NCBI GenBank assembly: GCA_039720395.1
Contig: CM077824.1
Coordinates: forward strand, 22,902,013 to 22,966,012
Source of the DNA: Liquidambar formosana
Lineage: Eukaryota; Streptophyta; Magnoliopsida; Saxifragales; Altingiaceae
Direction: 5' to 3'
Length of the DNA: 64,000 bases
Of the stretch, positions 61,641 to 64,000 are shown one piece after another. The position numbers and the translations under genes are program-made. Every line of letters begins with the position of its first letter. Within the stretch, counting starts at the first letter, position 1. Under the pieces are notes generated by a model, which was given only the letters and a program-made list of their open reading frames with translations, was not told where the DNA came from and did not search any database.

Positions 61641-63558
61641 TATTTTTGTACATATACTTTTGATTATCAAAGCAATAAACATCGCATTCATGAATTCCAA
61701 GCCTTGCTAAGGTTGATTATGTTTATGTATCTTTTGACATTTTCAATATGTTTATTTCAAATTTCATGCTATGTGATATTTTAATCATTCTATTCCCATG
61801 TGAATGAAAATTAATTGAGGACTTGAGGTAGACTATCATGCTATGGATAAAAGTTTACAGCATCAAATGTTTAGAAACTCATCCCTAGCATAATAGCTTA
61901 CCACCATAAAATGGATTTAATCAATTAACCCGCCAGATTCCGATGAATAATCCTATCCAGAATCCAGGAACTTCTGCGTGTCCCTATGTCACGTGGTAAA
62001 ATTCCAATCCTTAGGAGATTTAGTTGATTATATTTTTATTCAATTAATTCAAGTGCGCCTCAAGATTGGATTAAATCCCTCCTAACCATTTTCATTCTTT
62101 GAAAGCCCCACAAATAATTTTCCAAAAAAGTCTTTTAGAATTGAAAGTGATTCTTTATCATCTCAAATCCCTACTAAAAGGTTCAACTTTCAAATAGGTT
62201 TTATTCATGCCTGCATGGGATCATTCACCTAAAAATCATTCTTGACAACATTACCATCTTTATCAGATAAAGATTTTGACTTCATGATTCAAAAAAATAG
62301 AATCTTTTGTCATCAAGAAAGTTGTTAATGCGCGCATCATTTATAAAGAAACACTTTCAAAATCCTCGATGAGAGCACAAAGATTTCATTGACGAGTTCA
62401 TTCCAAAAATGACTCGAATAAATTCTTTTCATTAAAAGGGTGTATGCTCCCTTTTCAGAAATACATCTTTCTATTACATGAAGTCAATTTTCCAAAACCA
62501 TCATTCTATGCAGGATCCCTTTCAGTTGGGATTAAGAATCATAAGGTTTGACTTTCATTTTGTTTAAACCGAATTCCTTTACACTTCAAAAGTGTCCCCT
62601 TTTTAATTGAGATACATTTCTCTTCTTTCAAAATGAACCCCTATCTTCAAAAGACTATTTTTCTCTTCAAAAGGGAAACATCAATTTACCCTTTAAATGC
62701 TTTAAAAAAGCATCTTTTTTCTTACCCATTCTTTTGACTTCAAAAGTCCCAAATTCTCTAAAAATCCAAAATAGATTTGCACTTGGTATTAATTCTTTAA
62801 AAATGGAATCACATCATTTCCATTTCCAACCTTCAATAAAGGATTGATTTTTACCACTGCAGAGTAGAGATACTCTCCTTTTGGGAGTTAATTAATTTGA
62901 TCTAAGATACCCATGAGAAGGAAAGCGAATTTGTGGTCTTTTTAAAAGGTTCTCATTTAAAAAAACCCTAAGGCACAATTTCAAACACCAATACTTTCAA
63001 AACTTTGTTCAAATGCCTTTAGGAATCTCTTTTTCAAAATAGCAAACCTCATCATTCTTCAAAAAGGGTATCTCATGTCAAATTGCTTGTGTAGGAAATC
63101 AATAATATCAAATGGGGATTTAAACAGAAACATTGTCAAAATAGGGAACCATTGGATTCCAACAGTCGATGTGGGGTGCCTAACACCTTCCCCACTTATA
63201 ACCAAACCCCTTTACCATCAATCTTTAGTCTCGCAGACCATTAGGAGTTAATCAATTCTCAAATGGATCTTAAATGGACTCGTTTGTCGATAAGACCTCA
63301 GATGGACTTATCTTGGGATCTCAAATGACTCCCCATTTTTCTAATAGACCATAGGATGCCCAATCACGTCCTCAAACCCCTGATTGGTGGTAGCTCCATA
63401 GCCTTGATTACTCGAGATATGCTTGCATGCCTAGGTCGGTCAAAGCGCCCTTTGAAAGGAACCAATTTCCATAACCATTATTCCACACCCAACCACAGAT
63501 AACCCGAGGTTGTCCCATCTTAGGAGGAAAAATACCTTCCCTTTTTAGGGTAGTGACA

Positions 63559-64000
63559 CTGCTGAAATGGAGAAAATGAAGAACATTTTGGGGAAATCTC
63601 AAGGTGTCGAGAAGTACATGTTAGATATGGATAAACTATACCCTTTCCTAGATGTCCAACTGCCACCTAAAAACAAAATGCCCAAGATGGATATGTTTGA
63701 TGGGACTGGTAACCCTCGTAATCATCTGAAGCAGTATGTTATAGGGCTTTCTGAGGAACAGATTGTGCATTGTTTTCCAAGGACCCTTGCTGGCAATGCT
63801 ATAAATTTGTATCTTTCCTTAGACAACGTGAAGACTTGAGATCGGAAGGAGCTGGCCATGGGATTTGTGCACCATTATAACTACAATACCCAACTCGATG
63901 TCACTTTGTGAGATTTGGAAACCACTAAGCAGAAGAACAATGAAACATTTTTTGAATTCTTGACAAGGTGGAGGGCTAAAGCTATTAAAATGTCAAATCA
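63559..64000 (+). pseudogene. Gypsy gag, C-terminal part (capsid region)
   Basis: Continues the split gag: EMEKMKNILGKSQGVEKYML, then PKMDMFDGTGNPRNHLKQY, FPRTLAGNAINLYLSL, MGFVHHYNYNTQLD and NETFFEFLTRWRAKA. This is the retrotransposon gag (capsid) domain of Tat/Ogre-type elements (D-GTG-P..HL...F...LAG.A...W/Y...F...Y). Stops at about 63,836 (TGG to TGA) and 63,908 (probably CGA to TGA) disable it. It runs past the window end. Confidence 0.85.

Larger units (their letters stand above)
57984..63558 (+). repeat. Large solo LTR, 5.6 kb, inserted in gypsy gag
   Basis: Begins TGTAGACACCCAAATTTTG and ends GGTAGTGACA. It is flanked by TTGCT and CTGCT (57,979-57,983 and 63,559-63,563), a 5-bp target duplication with one change. 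Removing it joins ...GII-A-EMEKMKNIL... in frame. It carries an 11-copy tandem array, a TATA box (60,537-60,545), a two-copy 99-bp repeat (61,448-61,640) and 'gggtgcctaacaccttcccc' at about 63,174, the Tat/Ogre motif. It has no gag or pol of its own, so it is a solo LTR. A 203-codon frame at 60,190-60,801 crosses the TATA box and looks accidental. Confidence 0.75.
55132..64000 (+). mobile_element. Ty3/gypsy element of Tat/Ogre type, 5' part
   Basis: A plus-strand element that runs off the window. It has a 1.3-kb 5' LTR, a TGGCGACTCTGCT primer-binding site (the type used by Ogre/Tat elements), a leader of about 1.1 kb and a gag gene split by a 5.6-kb solo LTR. The 3' part (protease, polymerase, 3' LTR) lies outside. 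Gag contains three stops. The lineage call rests on the primer site, the TGTAGACACC start, the 'taacaccttccc' motif near the LTR end and the gag sequence. Confidence 0.82.

Overview
The window is nuclear DNA from a flowering plant, almost certainly a eudicot. It is AT-rich and intron-rich, is loaded with plant-type LTR retrotransposons, TRIMs and MITEs, and carries two genes with clear angiosperm counterparts. No bacterial, organellar or CRISPR features were seen. Everything was read by eye from the sequence, so similarity percentages are estimates.

Left part (1-19.1 kb). One host gene dominates: a minus-strand OTU-domain deubiquitinase. I could rebuild it completely as nine coding exons (681 nt, 226 aa) spread over 14.8 kb, with every splice junction in phase. 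Its long introns are a transposon graveyard. They hold a miniature LTR-retrotransposon (TRIM) cluster in two orientations, a Tourist-like MITE, foldback elements, a dead Ty1/copia polymerase region and fragments of other LTRs. A Stowaway MITE lies just beyond its 3' end.

Middle (19.1-49.4 kb). There is no host gene here. From 25,992 to 46,164 lies an old Ty1/copia element with both LTRs and a matching 5-bp target duplication (AGAAC). It has been hit at least three times: by a solo LTR (TSD GCTTG), by a complete 9.7-kb minus-strand copia element (TSD GTAAC) of the same LTR family, and by a 2.8-kb gypsy-LTR-like block that replaced part of integrase. The 9.7-kb element has LTRs about 98% alike but a wrecked polymerase, which suggests it was copied in trans. 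Several MITEs lie on either side.

Right part (49.4-55.1 kb). An apparently intact two-exon minus-strand UDP-glycosyltransferase gene (UGT82A1-like, 461 aa) has a TATA box upstream, followed by intergenic DNA with degraded MITEs and a SINE-like piece.

Right edge (55.1-64.0 kb). The 5' end of a plus-strand Ty3/gypsy element of the Tat/Ogre type runs off the window: LTR, primer-binding site, leader and gag. Its gag is split by a 5.6-kb solo LTR of a related element whose removal rejoins the gag frame exactly. That LTR carries about 11 tandem copies of a 161-bp satellite-like unit with an internal dyad.

The two host genes do not form an obvious functional unit: one is ubiquitin editing, the other small-molecule glucosylation. 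The main interest is the layered history of the retroelements, the tandem repeats inside an LTR, and the short-word clusters in several noncoding retroelement segments.
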